Shown here one piece after another: positions 1 to 9,103 of a stretch of DNA of 64,000 nt; position 1 is the stretch's first letter; every line of letters starts with the position of its first letter. Position numbers and translations under genes: made by a program. The notes beneath the pieces were generated by a model that did no database searches, had not been told where the DNA came from, and saw only the letters and a program-made list of their open reading frames with translations. Source of the stretch: Candidatus Saccharicenans subterraneus (GTDB lineage Bacteria; Acidobacteriota; Aminicenantia; Aminicenantales; Saccharicenantaceae); assembly GCA_003426165.1 (NCBI GenBank), contig QUAH01000001.1:1-64000 (forward strand), written 5' to 3'.

Positions 1-117
1 CGCTTTTTCAAGTACCAACCTGATAAATCTCCCCGCTTCCTCCACCCCAATCCCTATGGCCGGACTACCACCGCGCCGCTTCCAAACAGACCCATTAGAC
101 TGGATACCATGTCTTGA
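1..117 (+). CDS. Possible 3' end of an unidentified CDS (partial)
   Basis: Frame 1 is open from the window edge to a TGA at 115-117, giving 38 codons. Third positions are mostly G or C, as in the neighbouring genes, which is the only positive sign that this is coding. The tail is rich in Pro, Arg and Thr and I do not recognise it. A second frame is also open here, so it could be chance. A promoter for the permease follows directly, which is consistent with a gene ending here. Confidence 0.3.
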   Translation, partial: RFFKYQPDKSPRFLHPNPYGRTTTAPLPNRPIRLDTMS

Positions 118-135
118 CCGGAATGAACTTTTTTC

Positions 136-164
136 TTGTCAAACGAAATCAGGATGAGTATTAT
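136..164 (+). promoter_or_regulatory. Sigma-70-type promoter of the APC permease
   Basis: TTGTCA (136-141), a 17-base spacer and TATTAT (159-164). The expected transcript start is near 171, leaving a leader of about 35 bases that carries AAGGAG before the ATG at 206. Confidence 0.6.
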
Positions 165-205
165 TCAACACTTAAAGCATTTTTGACCGCGCAAGGAGAA
201 GCCCG

Positions 206-1597
206 ATGAACCTCTGGGTCAAGAAAAGGCCGGAAGACCTGCAGGAAGCCTCCGAACATACCCAGCTCCGCAAGAGCCTGAGAGCCGTGGACCTGGCCGC
301 CCTGGGCATAGGCTCGGTGGTGGGCACGGGAATCTTCGTGGCCACCGGGCAGGGAGCCCACCTGGCCGGCCCCGGTGTGCTCCTGTCCTTCATCATCGCC
401 GCCATTACGGCCGGGCTGTGCGCCCTGACCTACTCGGAGCTGGCCAGCATGTTTCCCGTGGCCGGAAGCACCTATTCCTATTCTTATGCCGCCTTCGGAG
501 AAGTTATCGCCTGGATAATCGGCTGGGACCTGATGCTGGAATACCTGGTCTCGGGCAGCGCCGTGGCTTCCGGCTGGTCAACCACCTTTATCGGGCTGCT
601 CGAAAACCTGGGAGTGAAACTGCCCAAGGCCCTCTGCCTGACTCCACTGGCCGGGGGTATCGTCGACCTGCCGGCCATCCTGATAACCTTGCTCATCACC
701 TGGATCCTCTACCTGGGAATAAGAGAAAGCTCTATCACCAATAATATTATTGTGGTCCTGAAAATTGCGGTCATCGTGCTGTTCATCGTGCTGGGCATAA
801 GTCATGTTAATTTCAGCAACCTCACGCCCTTTGCCCCGTTTGGCTGGAAAGGGATCATGGCCGGGGCGGCCATCATCTTCTTCGCCTACATAGGGTTTGA
901 TGCCGTTTCCACCGCCGCCGAAGAAACCATCAATCCCAAGAAAGATGTTCCTCTCGGGCTGATGCTCTGCCTGGCCGTGGTCATCGTGCTTTACGTGGGT
1001 GTGGCCTTCGTCCTGACCGGCCTGGTGCCGTTCAAGGAAATAGACGTGGGCAATGCCCTGCCGGCGGCCCTGGCCAGGATTGGCATCCGCTGGGGCGGAG
1101 CCCTGGTGGCCACCGGCGGCATCATCGGGATGATTTCCACCCTGCTGATAACCGTCTATGGCCAGGTCCGGATATTCATGGTCATGGCCAGGGACGGCCT
1201 GCTGCCCCAGGTTTTTTCCCGCGTCCATCCCGTGCATCGCACCCCGGCCACCTGCACCTGGATAACCGGGGCCCTGACCGCCATCATCGCCGGCTTCTTC
1301 CCCCTGGGAGTTATCATCGAGCTGTGCAACATTGGCACCCTGTTCGCCTTCATCCTGGTTTCGGTGGGGGTCATCGTCCTGAGGCACACCCAGCCCCAGG
1401 TGGAAAGGAAGTTCCGCACACCGCTGGTGCCCTTCACTCCGCTGGTAACTATAGGCTTTTGCCTCTACCTGATGGCCAGCCTGCCAGCCCTGACCTGGCT
1501 GAGGTTCACCGCCTGGCTGGCCGCCGGGCTTCTGATATATTTTGCCTATGGAATGCGGCACTCCAAGCTGCAGAACCGGCATCTGAACGCCCGGTAA
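206..1597 (+). CDS. APC-superfamily amino acid permease
   Basis: A 463-residue inner-membrane protein with about 12 hydrophobic segments. The N-terminal part has the glycine-rich first helix typical of amino acid/polyamine/organocation transporters (GIGSVVGTGIFVATG), followed by the TYSELASMFPVAGSTYSYSY segment. It most resembles the cationic amino acid transporter-like branch, but the substrate cannot be read from sequence. The start is supported by AAGGAG about 8 bases upstream. It stands alone; the next gene has its own promoter. Length is normal for the family. Confidence 0.9.
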   Translation: MNLWVKKRPEDLQEASEHTQLRKSLRAVDLAALGIGSVVGTGIFVATGQGAHLAGPGVLLSFIIAAITAGLCALTYSELASMFPVAGSTYSYSYAAFGEVIAWIIGWDLMLEYLVSGSAVASGWSTTFIGLLENLGVKLPKALCLTPLAGGIVDLPAILITLLITWILYLGIRESSITNNIIVVLKIAVIVLFIVLGISHVNFSNLTPFAPFGWKGIMAGAAIIFFAYIGFDAVSTAAEETINPKKDVPLGLMLCLAVVIVLYVGVAFVLTGLVPFKEIDVGNALPAALARIGIRWGGALVATGGIIGMISTLLITVYGQVRIFMVMARDGLLPQVFSRVHPVHRTPATCTWITGALTAIIAGFFPLGVIIELCNIGTLFAFILVSVGVIVLRHTQPQVERKFRTPLVPFTPLVTIGFCLYLMASLPALTWLRFTAWLAAGLLIYFAYGMRHSKLQNRHLNAR

Positions 1598-1637
1598 TTC
1601 TGGTTGCCCGGCTGGCCAGGGTATCCGCCACCTTAAC

Positions 1638-1665
1638 TTGACAGCGCCCTGAAAAATCATATTAT
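1638..1665 (+). promoter_or_regulatory. Sigma-70-type promoter of the radical SAM gene
   Basis: TTGACA (1638-1643), a 16-base spacer and TATTAT (1660-1665). The expected transcript start is near 1672, giving an untranslated leader of about 80 bases that contains the hairpin at 1715-1740. Confidence 0.65.
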
Positions 1666-1714
1666 TTGATATGTAGTCAGGGGTATAGGGTTTTAGTTCC
1701 AAAATTTATAGTAA

Positions 1715-1740
1715 CTCAACCGCTTTGCCTTTCGGTTGAG
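1715..1740 (+). promoter_or_regulatory. Leader hairpin abutting the ribosome binding site
   Basis: CTCAACCG (1715-1722) and CGGTTGAG (1733-1740) form a perfect 8-bp stem with a 10-base loop. The stem ends one base before the Shine-Dalgarno GGGAGG (1741-1746) of the radical SAM gene. No T-run follows, so it is not an intrinsic terminator. A role in translation control or mRNA stability is inference. Confidence 0.5.
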
Positions 1741-1753
1741 GGGAGGTTACTCC

Positions 1754-3259
1754 ATGACTACCGAAAGAGAGCGCGTCTACCGTCGCCGGCAGGCCAGGGC
1801 GGCCAGGCTCAGAACCATCTCCAGGTTCATCCCCGTGTTAAAAACCATAAAACCGGCCGCTTACCTGCTGGCCAATTCCTGGGAAAAGCAGTTGCGGAAA
1901 AACACCCAGCTGGCCATGGCCAGGGGTAACAAGCCGCCCGGGGCTGTCCGCGACCGGGCCGAGATGGGCATCGCCATCCTCAGGACCGTCAGCCGGGCCA
2001 TCATCGAAGACCGCCTGTCGCCTCAAACCGTCCAGAAACTGCTGAATATTCTTATCGGTGACGCCATCATCAAGGAAGGAGAAATCCCCATCAGGGAAAA
2101 ATTCCGCAACCAGTTCGGGGTCACGCCTCCCGGCTTCCTGCTCATCAGCCCCACCAAGAAATGTAACCTGTACTGCATTGGCTGTTATGCCGACTCTGAC
2201 CGGACAGAAATCAAGCTCTCCTGGCCGGTACTGGACCGCCTGGCCACCGAATCCAAGGAACTGTGGGGGGCCAGGTTCCTGGTAATCAGCGGTGGCGAAC
2301 CCCTGCTCTATGAAGATGAAGGTCACAGCCTGATGGACCTGGTGGAAAAACATGGCGACACGTTCTTCCTGATGTATACCAACGGGACCCTGATCGACGA
2401 GAACATGGCCAGAAGGATGGCCCGGGCCGGGAACATAATGCCGGCCATCTCGGTCGAGGGCCTGCGAGAATCAACCGACAAAAGGCGGGGTCGCGGTGTC
2501 TTCGACCGCATCCTGCAGGCTTTTGACCATCTCCGAAAAGAAAAAGTCTTTTACGGCATCTCGGTTACCGTCACCAGGGACAACGCCGAGGAAGTTTTCT
2601 CGGACGAGGTTATAGATTTTTACTTCAACCAGCAGGGTGTGCATTTCGCCTGGGTCTTTCAGTACATGCCCATCGGCCGGGCCTTCACCCTGGATCTGCT
2701 GCCCTCCCCCGAACAGCGGTTGCGCCTGTACCGGCGGGCCTGGGAGCTGGTCTATAACCGGCACATTTTCCTGATTGACTTCTGGAACAGCGGCACGGCC
2801 ACCCACGGTTGCATCTCGGCAGGGCGGTCGGGCGGCTACCTGGTGGTCAACTGGGACGGCACGGTCACTCCCTGCGTTTTTGTCCCCTACTCTCCCGTCA
2901 ACATTTACGAAATTTATGGCCAGGGTAAGAACCTGAACGACGTCTGGGCCCATCCCTTCTTCGCCGACCTCAGGCAATGGCAGAGAGATTACGGCTACGG
3001 CAAGAACCTGGCGGTGGAGGGCCTGGTCAGGAACTGGATCATGCCCTGCCCGATGCGCGACCACTTCGTTGACCTCTACCCGCTTTTGCAGAAACATCAC
3101 CCGCATCCCATTGACGACAATGCCGCCGAGGCCCTGGCTGACCCAGAATATTACCAGGGGCTGGTGGAATACGACCGGAAGGTGGCGGCCCTGCTGGACC
3201 CAATCTGGGAAGAAAATTACCTGAAACACCCGGCCGGTTCGGAGCAGAAGTCAGGGTGA
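1754..3259 (+). CDS. Radical SAM protein with SPASM-like C-terminus
   Basis: A 501-residue protein. The CX3CX2C motif (C137, C141, C144; CNLYCIGC) is the radical SAM [4Fe-4S] site, and VISGGEPLL is the following GGE motif. C-terminal cysteines (C353, C374 and a later MPCPM) resemble a SPASM/twitch auxiliary-cluster region. About 120 residues precede the radical SAM core. The start is the ATG at 1754, behind GGGAGG; an upstream TTG at 1736 lies in the leader hairpin and is unlikely. Substrate unknown: no peptide precursor or pathway partner is adjacent, so I do not assign a reaction. Convergent to the manC-like gene. Confidence 0.85.
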   Translation: MTTERERVYRRRQARAARLRTISRFIPVLKTIKPAAYLLANSWEKQLRKNTQLAMARGNKPPGAVRDRAEMGIAILRTVSRAIIEDRLSPQTVQKLLNILIGDAIIKEGEIPIREKFRNQFGVTPPGFLLISPTKKCNLYCIGCYADSDRTEIKLSWPVLDRLATESKELWGARFLVISGGEPLLYEDEGHSLMDLVEKHGDTFFLMYTNGTLIDENMARRMARAGNIMPAISVEGLRESTDKRRGRGVFDRILQAFDHLRKEKVFYGISVTVTRDNAEEVFSDEVIDFYFNQQGVHFAWVFQYMPIGRAFTLDLLPSPEQRLRLYRRAWELVYNRHIFLIDFWNSGTATHGCISAGRSGGYLVVNWDGTVTPCVFVPYSPVNIYEIYGQGKNLNDVWAHPFFADLRQWQRDYGYGKNLAVEGLVRNWIMPCPMRDHFVDLYPLLQKHHPHPIDDNAAEALADPEYYQGLVEYDRKVAALLDPIWEENYLKHPAGSEQKSG

Positions 3260-3517
3260 AGTTCTTTTACCGGAGTCCCGGAAGTCCTGATTGGATATTT
3301 GCTCAATGAGGATAAATCTTTTTGTCCACAGCCCATATTTGGACCTGGCCTTTAATCGTAACCGTGGGGGTGGAGAAAATTTCATTAAATCTTTTTAAAA
3401 CTGTCCCGGTAAAGGACGCTCGTCCCTGGGACTTTCGCCTGAACAGCGGCAGGAAAATCAGGTGAGGAAGGTGACTCCCCTTTTCCCGCTTATTATCTGA
3501 TTTGTTTTGTTATTTCC
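3260..3517. other. Convergent intergenic region
   Basis: 258 bases between two convergent genes. I see no ORF and no clear intrinsic terminator; GTCCC/GGGAC at about 3403-3431 could pair but without a T-run. Confidence 0.4.
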
Positions 3518-4633
3518 TTAAAGATATTCCGGGCCTTCTTTCTTAAGCTTTTCCACCAGCTCGCGCACTTTCTGGTCCTGGTCCTTGCGGCAGATGAGCA
3601 GGGCATCACCGGCGTTGACCACGATCAGGTTCTCCACCCCGATCAGGGCGGTCAGCCGGCCCGGGTTGAAGACCAGGCAATTCCTGGCCTCCAGGGTCAG
3701 AAGCCGGCCCCGGGAAACGTTGCAGTCTTCATCCTCGGGGAGGTAATCGTAGAGGGCACTCCAGGAGCCCAGGTCCGACCAGCCAAAATCTCCCGGGCTC
3801 ATCAGCGAGCCGTAGATTTTTTCGATCAGGGCATAGTCTATGGATAGGGCCGGAATTTCCATGAAAACCCGGCGGATTTCCTGGCGGTCGTTCCTTCGGA
3901 GCGCCGGCAGCAGTTTGATCCAGGCCGAGAACATTTCCGGGGCGTAATCCCTGAGGTTTTCGGCAAAGGTATCAGCCCGCCAGAGAAAGATGCCGCTGTT
4001 CCAGTAATATTCACCCGACTGCATGAACTCCAAAGCGGTGGGCAGGTCGGGTTTTTCCCGGAAACCGCGGACCTGGTAGAATTTTTCCCCGTTTATTTCC
4101 TGGCGCTGGTTGCGGGAGACGTGGATGTAGCCATAGCCGGTGGCCGGAGAAACCGGCGGTATGCCGAACATAATGATCTTTTTAAAACGGTAAGCGGCCT
4201 CGGCCGCCAGAATTAATTTTCTCCTGAACTCATCGACGTCCTTGATAAAGTGGTCGGCCGGCAGGGCAATCACCACGGCCTCCGGGTTCTTAAGATACAG
4301 GCTGGCTGTGGTCAGGACCAGGGAGGGCGCGGTGTTCCGGGCCTCCGGTTCCAGCAAAAAATTATTGCCCGGCAACCGGGGCAGCAACCGCTTCAAAATC
4401 CTGGTCTGCTCGGCCACGGCGATGGTGTAAATTCTCGAGGGCGGGACCAGGCCCTTCAGGCGGCTGACCGTTTCTTCTATCAACGACTTCTCGCTTACGA
4501 TTTTCAGGTACTGCTTGGGGTTCTGCTGGCGGCTGAGCGGCCAGAACCTGGTGCCGCTGCCGCCGGCCAGGATGACCACCCTCAGGTCCAGTTTCTTCCG
4601 GTTGCTTTTTCTGTTTGATTTTTTTCCGGCCAC
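3518..4633 (-). CDS. manC: Mannose-1-phosphate guanylyltransferase
   Basis: A 371-residue nucleotidyltransferase that should make GDP-mannose from mannose-1-phosphate and GTP. The N-terminal signature GGSGTRFWPLSRQQNPKQYL is characteristic of GDP-mannose pyrophosphorylases. The length fits the single-domain type, without the C-terminal isomerase domain of bifunctional enzymes. The start is GTG, with AGGGAG about 8 bases upstream. It lies 42 bases after the phosphomannomutase, which supplies its substrate, so the two are very probably co-transcribed. A Lys/Arg/Asn-rich stretch precedes the fold. Confidence 0.9.
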   Translation of the reverse strand: MAGKKSNRKSNRKKLDLRVVILAGGSGTRFWPLSRQQNPKQYLKIVSEKSLIEETVSRLKGLVPPSRIYTIAVAEQTRILKRLLPRLPGNNFLLEPEARNTAPSLVLTTASLYLKNPEAVVIALPADHFIKDVDEFRRKLILAAEAAYRFKKIIMFGIPPVSPATGYGYIHVSRNQRQEINGEKFYQVRGFREKPDLPTALEFMQSGEYYWNSGIFLWRADTFAENLRDYAPEMFSAWIKLLPALRRNDRQEIRRVFMEIPALSIDYALIEKIYGSLMSPGDFGWSDLGSWSALYDYLPEDEDCNVSRGRLLTLEARNCLVFNPGRLTALIGVENLIVVNAGDALLICRKDQDQKVRELVEKLKKEGPEYL

Positions 4634-4675
4634 CTCTATCTCTCCCTTTCAACCTATCTTAAGGCTCAACTGGCC

Positions 4676-6058
4676 TCACCGGGCGTTGAGCTTTCTTATT
4701 ACCCCTTCCAGGACGCCATGAACTTCGGAGCGAATCCTCTCCAGGTCTTCCGGGCTGGAGGCCTCAAAGCGGAGCACCAGGACTGGCTGGGTGTTGGAGG
4801 CCCGCAGCAGGCCCCAGCCCCGGTCGAACACGGCCCGGACCCCGTCAATGTCTATGATCTGCCTGACCCCGGGATTCTGGCTCAGGGCTTCCTTGACCAT
4901 TTCCACTATCCGGAACTTAACTTCATCGGAGGCATAGATCCTTATTTCCGGGGTATTGTAAGTCCGAGGCAGGTCGGCCAGGTACCGGGAAAGCTTGCGG
5001 TCGGAGCGGGAGACTATTTCCAGCAGCCTGGATGAAGCATAGATGGCATCGTCAAAACCGAACCAGCGGTCGGCGAAGAAAATGTGCCCGCTCATCTCCC
5101 CGGCCAGCAGGGCTTTTTCTTCCCGGATTTTCTTCTTGATGAGCGAATGCCCGGTTTTCCACATTATCGGCCGGCCGCCGAGCCGCCTGATTTCATCGTA
5201 CAGGAGCTGCGAAGCCTTGACCTCGGAAATGACCGCCGCTCCCGGGTGGCTGGCCAGCAGGTCGCGGGCAAAAATGATCATCAACTGGTCGCCCCAGATG
5301 ATCTGCCCGGTATCGTCCACGGCTCCGACCCGGTCGGCATCGCCGTCGTAGGCAATGCCCAGTTCGGCCCCGGTTTCTTTTACCTTGGCTATTAAATCCT
5401 TCAGGGCTTCGGGCAGGGTGGGGTCAGGATGATGGTTGGGGAAACGGCCATCCATCTCGGTATAAAGCTCGATGACCTCGGCCCCCAACCGTCGGAAGAG
5501 CGGTGCGGCCACCGGGCCGGCCGTGCCGTTGCCCGGGTCGATCACCACCCGGACCGGCCTGGCCAGCCTGACCTGCGAGGCCACGTAGTCAATGTATTCA
5601 GGAATGGGATTATACTCGCTGCGGGTGCCTTCGGTAGCCGGCTTTATAAAATCTTCTGCTTCTATGATCCGGTACAGGTCCTGGATGCCTTCGCCGTACA
5701 GAGTTTCTTCTCCAACCATGACCTTAAACCCGTTGAACTCGGGCGGGTTGTGGGAGCCGGTAATCATCACCGCGGCTTCCATCTTCTTGTAAAAAACAGA
5801 AAAGTAGACGAGCGGGGTGGGCACTACCTCCAGGTCCACCACCCGGCAGCCCGAAGACAGCAGGCCTTCGGTCAGACCCTGAGCCAGAGCGGGCGAGCTG
5901 AGCCGGCAATCTCGGCCGACGGCCACTTCCTTCTTTCCGGCCTTCTGAACCTTGCTGGCCACCGCCCGGCCGATGACCGCGGCCAGCTCCGGGGTCAGGT
6001 CCTCCCCGACCACTCCCCTGATATCGTATTCACGAAATATTTCCTTCCTGATTTTCAT
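4676..6058 (-). CDS. Phosphomannomutase/phosphoglucomutase
   Basis: A 460-residue alpha-D-phosphohexomutase converting mannose-6-P or glucose-6-P to the 1-phosphate. The catalytic phosphoserine loop is TGSHNP (about residue 104), the metal loop is DGDADRVG, and the sugar-binding GEMSGH motif is present. The chosen ATG (6058) has GGAGGA immediately upstream; an in-frame GTG at 6079 is less likely because it precedes that Shine-Dalgarno. It sits in a pyrG-kdsC-pmm-manC array, which supports a role in GDP-mannose supply for surface glycans. Mannose versus glucose preference cannot be decided from sequence. Confidence 0.9.
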   Translation of the reverse strand: MKIRKEIFREYDIRGVVGEDLTPELAAVIGRAVASKVQKAGKKEVAVGRDCRLSSPALAQGLTEGLLSSGCRVVDLEVVPTPLVYFSVFYKKMEAAVMITGSHNPPEFNGFKVMVGEETLYGEGIQDLYRIIEAEDFIKPATEGTRSEYNPIPEYIDYVASQVRLARPVRVVIDPGNGTAGPVAAPLFRRLGAEVIELYTEMDGRFPNHHPDPTLPEALKDLIAKVKETGAELGIAYDGDADRVGAVDDTGQIIWGDQLMIIFARDLLASHPGAAVISEVKASQLLYDEIRRLGGRPIMWKTGHSLIKKKIREEKALLAGEMSGHIFFADRWFGFDDAIYASSRLLEIVSRSDRKLSRYLADLPRTYNTPEIRIYASDEVKFRIVEMVKEALSQNPGVRQIIDIDGVRAVFDRGWGLLRASNTQPVLVLRFEASSPEDLERIRSEVHGVLEGVIRKLNAR

Positions 6059-6097
6059 CCATTCCTCCGGCGCCTGCACAGATAGCTTATTATATTT

Positions 6098-6673
6098 TTA
6101 TTGAGTTTGTGAACTTCTTTTTATGTCCGCGGCCCGGGTGGCCAGCTCTTTCCAGCGTCCCTGGGCTTTGAGTATGAATTCAATAACCTCGCGGACGGCC
6201 CCGCCACCGCCGGGTCGGGAGCAGCGGTACCTGGCTACCTTCCTTATGGCCGGGTGGGCATCGGCCACGGCTGCCGGGAAGCCCACCAGCCTCATCACTT
6301 CCAGGTCCCCCAGGTCGTCCCCGACAAAGGCTATCTCGGCCAGGTCCAGTTTATGGCGTCGGGCGATGTCCAGGAGAACTTCCTTTTTATCCAGTATGCC
6401 CTGATGCAGTTCCTGGAGACCCAGGCGGCTGGCTCGTATTGCCAGGGCGCGGGAAGTCTTTCCCGTTATTATCCCGGTCTTGAGCCCGGCCAGGTGAGCC
6501 AGGAAGATGCCCAGGCCGTCATGAACATGGTAAGCCTTGATTTCCTCGCCGTCCGGAAGCACATAAATCGTCCCGTCGGTGAGCGTTCCGTCGACGTCCA
6601 TCAGGATCAGGCGCACCTTCCGGGCCCGTCCGGCCTGAAGTGAATTACGCAACCCGTTCAAAAGCCTAAACAT
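6098..6673 (-). CDS. kdsC: KdsC-like 3-deoxy-D-manno-octulosonate 8-phosphate phosphatase
   Basis: A 191-residue C0-type HAD phosphatase without a large cap. Motif I is MDVDGTLTDG and motif IV is FVGDDLGDLEVM. The family removes phosphate from Kdo-8-P in lipopolysaccharide core synthesis. It is about 50 bases downstream of pyrG. In many Gram-negative bacteria pyrG is followed by kdsA and kdsC; here kdsA is absent between them. A related HAD function cannot be fully excluded, but length, motifs and neighbours fit KdsC. Confidence 0.82.
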   Translation of the reverse strand: MFRLLNGLRNSLQAGRARKVRLILMDVDGTLTDGTIYVLPDGEEIKAYHVHDGLGIFLAHLAGLKTGIITGKTSRALAIRASRLGLQELHQGILDKKEVLLDIARRHKLDLAEIAFVGDDLGDLEVMRLVGFPAAVADAHPAIRKVARYRCSRPGGGGAVREVIEFILKAQGRWKELATRAADIKRSSQTQ

Positions 6674-6725
6674 TTGTCCATCTCTTTTATTATCAATTGG
6701 TTATCCGGGTCTTGCCTTATCTGGC

Positions 6726-8327
6726 TTATTTCTTTTTTTTGAAGCGATAGGCCGCCCGGATAAAAGAGCTGAACAGCGGATGCGGCTCCAGCGGCCGCGA
6801 CTTGAATTCCGGGTGGAACTGGCAGCCGAGGAACCAGGGATGCTTTTTCAATTCGATGATCTCCACCAGGCCATGCTCCGGGTTTTTCCCGGAAACCACC
6901 AGGCCGGCCGCGGCGAGCGGCTTTTCGTACTCGGGATTGAACTCATAGCGATGGCGGTGGCGCTCGCTTATGGCCTCGCTTCTGTATATGTTGTAAGCCA
7001 GCGTGCCCTTCTTCAGCAGGCAGTTATAAGCTCCCAGCCTCATGGTCCCGCCCAGGTCGGAATCCTTCCGCAGCAACCGCCACAGCCGGAAAATCTTGTG
7101 GGGCGAACGTTCGTCAAATTCCTCGCTGTGGGCGCCCTTCAGGCCGGCCACGTGGCGGGCAAATTCCACCGTGGCACACTGCATGCCCAGGCAGATGCCG
7201 AAAAAGGGCAGGCCCTTTTCCCGGGCATACTGGATGGCCCTGATTTTTCCCTCCACCCCGCGCTGCCCGAACCCGCCCGGCACCAGCAGGCCGTCCTTGT
7301 TCCTGAGAATCCGGGCCGGCTGGCCCCGCTCCAGGTCCTCGGCTTCGATCCAGTCGATGTTGACCCGGACCCGGTTGGCCAGGCCGCCGTGGTCCAGCGC
7401 CTGGTAAAGGCTGATGTATGAATCATGAAGCCCGATGTACTTCCCGACCATGGCAATGTTGACTTCACCTTCGGGATGATGCCGGCGCCAGACCAGCTCC
7501 TGCCAGCGCCCCAGGTCCGGCTGCCTGGCCTCCAGGGCCAGCTTCTTCAGTATGATCCGGTCCAGACCCTCGGCCGCGAAGTTCAGCGGAATGTCGTAGA
7601 TGGAAGGAGCATCCACGGCGGTGATGACTGCTTCCAGCGGGACGTTGGTGAACAGGGCTATCTTGCCCTTGATATCGGCGGGCAATTCCCGGTCGCTCCG
7701 GCAGAGCAGGATGTCCGGCTGGATACCGATAGCCCGCAGTTCCTTGACGCTATGCTGGGTGGGCTTGGTCTTGAGCTCGCCCGAGGTCCCGACGTAAGGG
7801 ACCAGGGTCAGGTGAATGAACAGGGTGTTTTCCAGCCCCAGGGACAGCCTCATCTGCCTGATGGCTTCGAGGAAAGGCTGGCTTTCGATGTCGCCCACGG
7901 TCCCGCCGATTTCCACGATGACGATATCATTGTTCCCGGCCACCGAGTAAAAGGCGTTCTTGATTTCGTCGGTGACGTGGGGAATCACCTGGACGGTCTT
8001 TCCGAGGTAGTCTCCCCTTCTCTCCTTTCTGATGATGGCCTCGTAGATCTTGCCGGCCGTCCAGTTATGAAGCCGGCTGGTCCGGGTGGAGGTGAAGCGC
8101 TCGTAGTGTCCGAGGTCCAGGTCGGTTTCAGCCCCGTCATCGGTGACGTAGACCTCGCCGTGCTGAAAGGGGCTCATGGTGCCGGGGTCGACGTTAAGGT
8201 ACGGGTCGAACTTTTGCAGGGTAATCTTGTATCCATGAGATTCCAGCAGAAGGCCGATGGAAGCCGCGGCAATCCCCTTGCCCAGGCCTGAAATCACACC
8301 GCCGGTTACGAATATAAACTTGCTCAT
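6726..8327 (-). CDS. pyrG: CTP synthase
   Basis: Makes CTP from UTP using glutamine and ATP. 533 residues from the chosen start: an N-terminal synthetase domain ([13 protein letters not shown]) and a C-terminal class I glutamine amidotransferase domain (FGICLGMQ with the nucleophilic Cys, and a late CQFHPE). An in-frame ATG exists at 8357, but a TTGAGT-17-TATAAT promoter places transcription initiation near 8353, inside that codon's neighbourhood. The family also normally begins about three residues before FVTGG, so 8327 is preferred. Probably the first gene of a pyrG-kdsC-pmm-manC operon. Confidence 0.95.
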   Translation of the reverse strand: MSKFIFVTGGVISGLGKGIAAASIGLLLESHGYKITLQKFDPYLNVDPGTMSPFQHGEVYVTDDGAETDLDLGHYERFTSTRTSRLHNWTAGKIYEAIIRKERRGDYLGKTVQVIPHVTDEIKNAFYSVAGNNDIVIVEIGGTVGDIESQPFLEAIRQMRLSLGLENTLFIHLTLVPYVGTSGELKTKPTQHSVKELRAIGIQPDILLCRSDRELPADIKGKIALFTNVPLEAVITAVDAPSIYDIPLNFAAEGLDRIILKKLALEARQPDLGRWQELVWRRHHPEGEVNIAMVGKYIGLHDSYISLYQALDHGGLANRVRVNIDWIEAEDLERGQPARILRNKDGLLVPGGFGQRGVEGKIRAIQYAREKGLPFFGICLGMQCATVEFARHVAGLKGAHSEEFDERSPHKIFRLWRLLRKDSDLGGTMRLGAYNCLLKKGTLAYNIYRSEAISERHRHRYEFNPEYEKPLAAAGLVVSGKNPEHGLVEIIELKKHPWFLGCQFHPEFKSRPLEPHPLFSSFIRAAYRFKKKK

Positions 8328-8359
8328 CTCGGTCTTCTTTCCGTGATTATTTGACATAG

Positions 8360-8388
8360 ATTATAAAACTATTCTCTCTGCCACTCAA
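8360..8388 (-). promoter_or_regulatory. Sigma-70-type promoter of pyrG
   Basis: On the minus strand: TTGAGT (8388-8383), a 17-base spacer and TATAAT (8365-8360). The predicted start near 8353 makes the ATG at 8357 untranscribed and supports translation from 8327. Confidence 0.7.
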
Positions 8389-8991
8389 CCTTCGTTCCGG
8401 GACATTTTTGCCGGAATTTTTTAATTTCCAAGAGCCCGGTTAAGAATATGGCTTGTTGCCATCCGATTTAATCTCAACCGCCTGACATCGCAACCGGGCC
8501 AGGGGGCCAGAACTTTTCAGCTCACAACATCAAGGATCATTCTTCAATCGATAGTAATCGGGCCAGGCTATATTATTTTTCCTGGACTTGGTAATGGTAT
8601 TAAAATGGAGGCCGCCGAAGCTACTTTACTGCTCTACCAGGCAAGTCTGTTTAATGTATAAAGCTATATAAGCTTTTTAAAATATAAGTCTTTTTTTAAC
8701 CAAAGGCACCTTGAGAGCAACTGATCTCTTCGATAGAAACCCGCCTTGCGGCCAGTTGCCAATTTAAGTAGGGACCGGCAAGCTAGCTACCAAATATAAA
8801 AAACGCATGGCAATCAAGTTGGAAAAATTAGCCCGAGATTGTAAATTGCCGGAACCAGAAGCTCGGCCGGCCAGCCTGCTAATAATTTCAAATAACCACT
8901 GGCCGCGCCGGATAAAAACCCTGCCACCACAAAGCTGACGGTCCACGGTCAGCGAGTCGGGCCCCCGGCGAGGAGGATACGCCCGGCCAAC
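8389..8991. other. Gene-poor intergenic stretch
   Basis: About 600 bases between the pyrG promoter and the palindromic repeat block. I see no recognisable gene. A minus-strand open frame (8764-9054) begins inside the palindromes, resembles no family I know, and looks fortuitous. AAAGCT/AGCTTT (8660-8676), followed by T-rich sequence, is a weak hairpin at most. Confidence 0.4.
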
Positions 8992-9103
8992 ATATGAATA
9001 ACCGTTCATATATTGGCCGGCCGGACATGGTGTAATATATGAACACTCATTCATATATCAGGAGGTCGAATGCTTATAAATATATGAATGGTTGTTCATA
9101 TAT
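8992..9103. repeat. Three operator-like palindromes at exact 45-bp spacing
   Basis: Three dyads share the form ATATGAA-N6-TTCATAT: 8992-9011, 9035-9058 and 9080-9103. The last two have perfect 9-bp arms (ATATATGAA/TTCATATAT). Centres lie at 9001.5, 9046.5 and 9091.5, exactly 45 bp apart, while most of the sequence between dyads differs. TGAA-N6-TTCA inside a roughly 12-2-12 palindrome is the known operator form of ArsR/SmtB-family metal sensors; the assignment here is inference. Similarity of part of the first and third inter-dyad segments suggests an old tandem duplication. Confidence 0.75.

Noticed and set aside
578-1702. Long open frames antisense to the permease and many other genes (for example 52275-53519)
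   Set aside because: They are shadows produced by GC-rich codons of well-identified genes on the other strand; Gly/Gln/Asp-rich, no domains.
8764-9054. 96-codon minus-strand open frame in the gene-poor region
   Set aside because: It begins inside a palindrome, has no recognisable domain and no clear ribosome binding site.
8992-9103. CRISPR array
   Set aside because: Only three short, fully palindromic repeats with 21-base spacers, two of them partly similar to each other, and no cas genes; operator-type dyads fit better.
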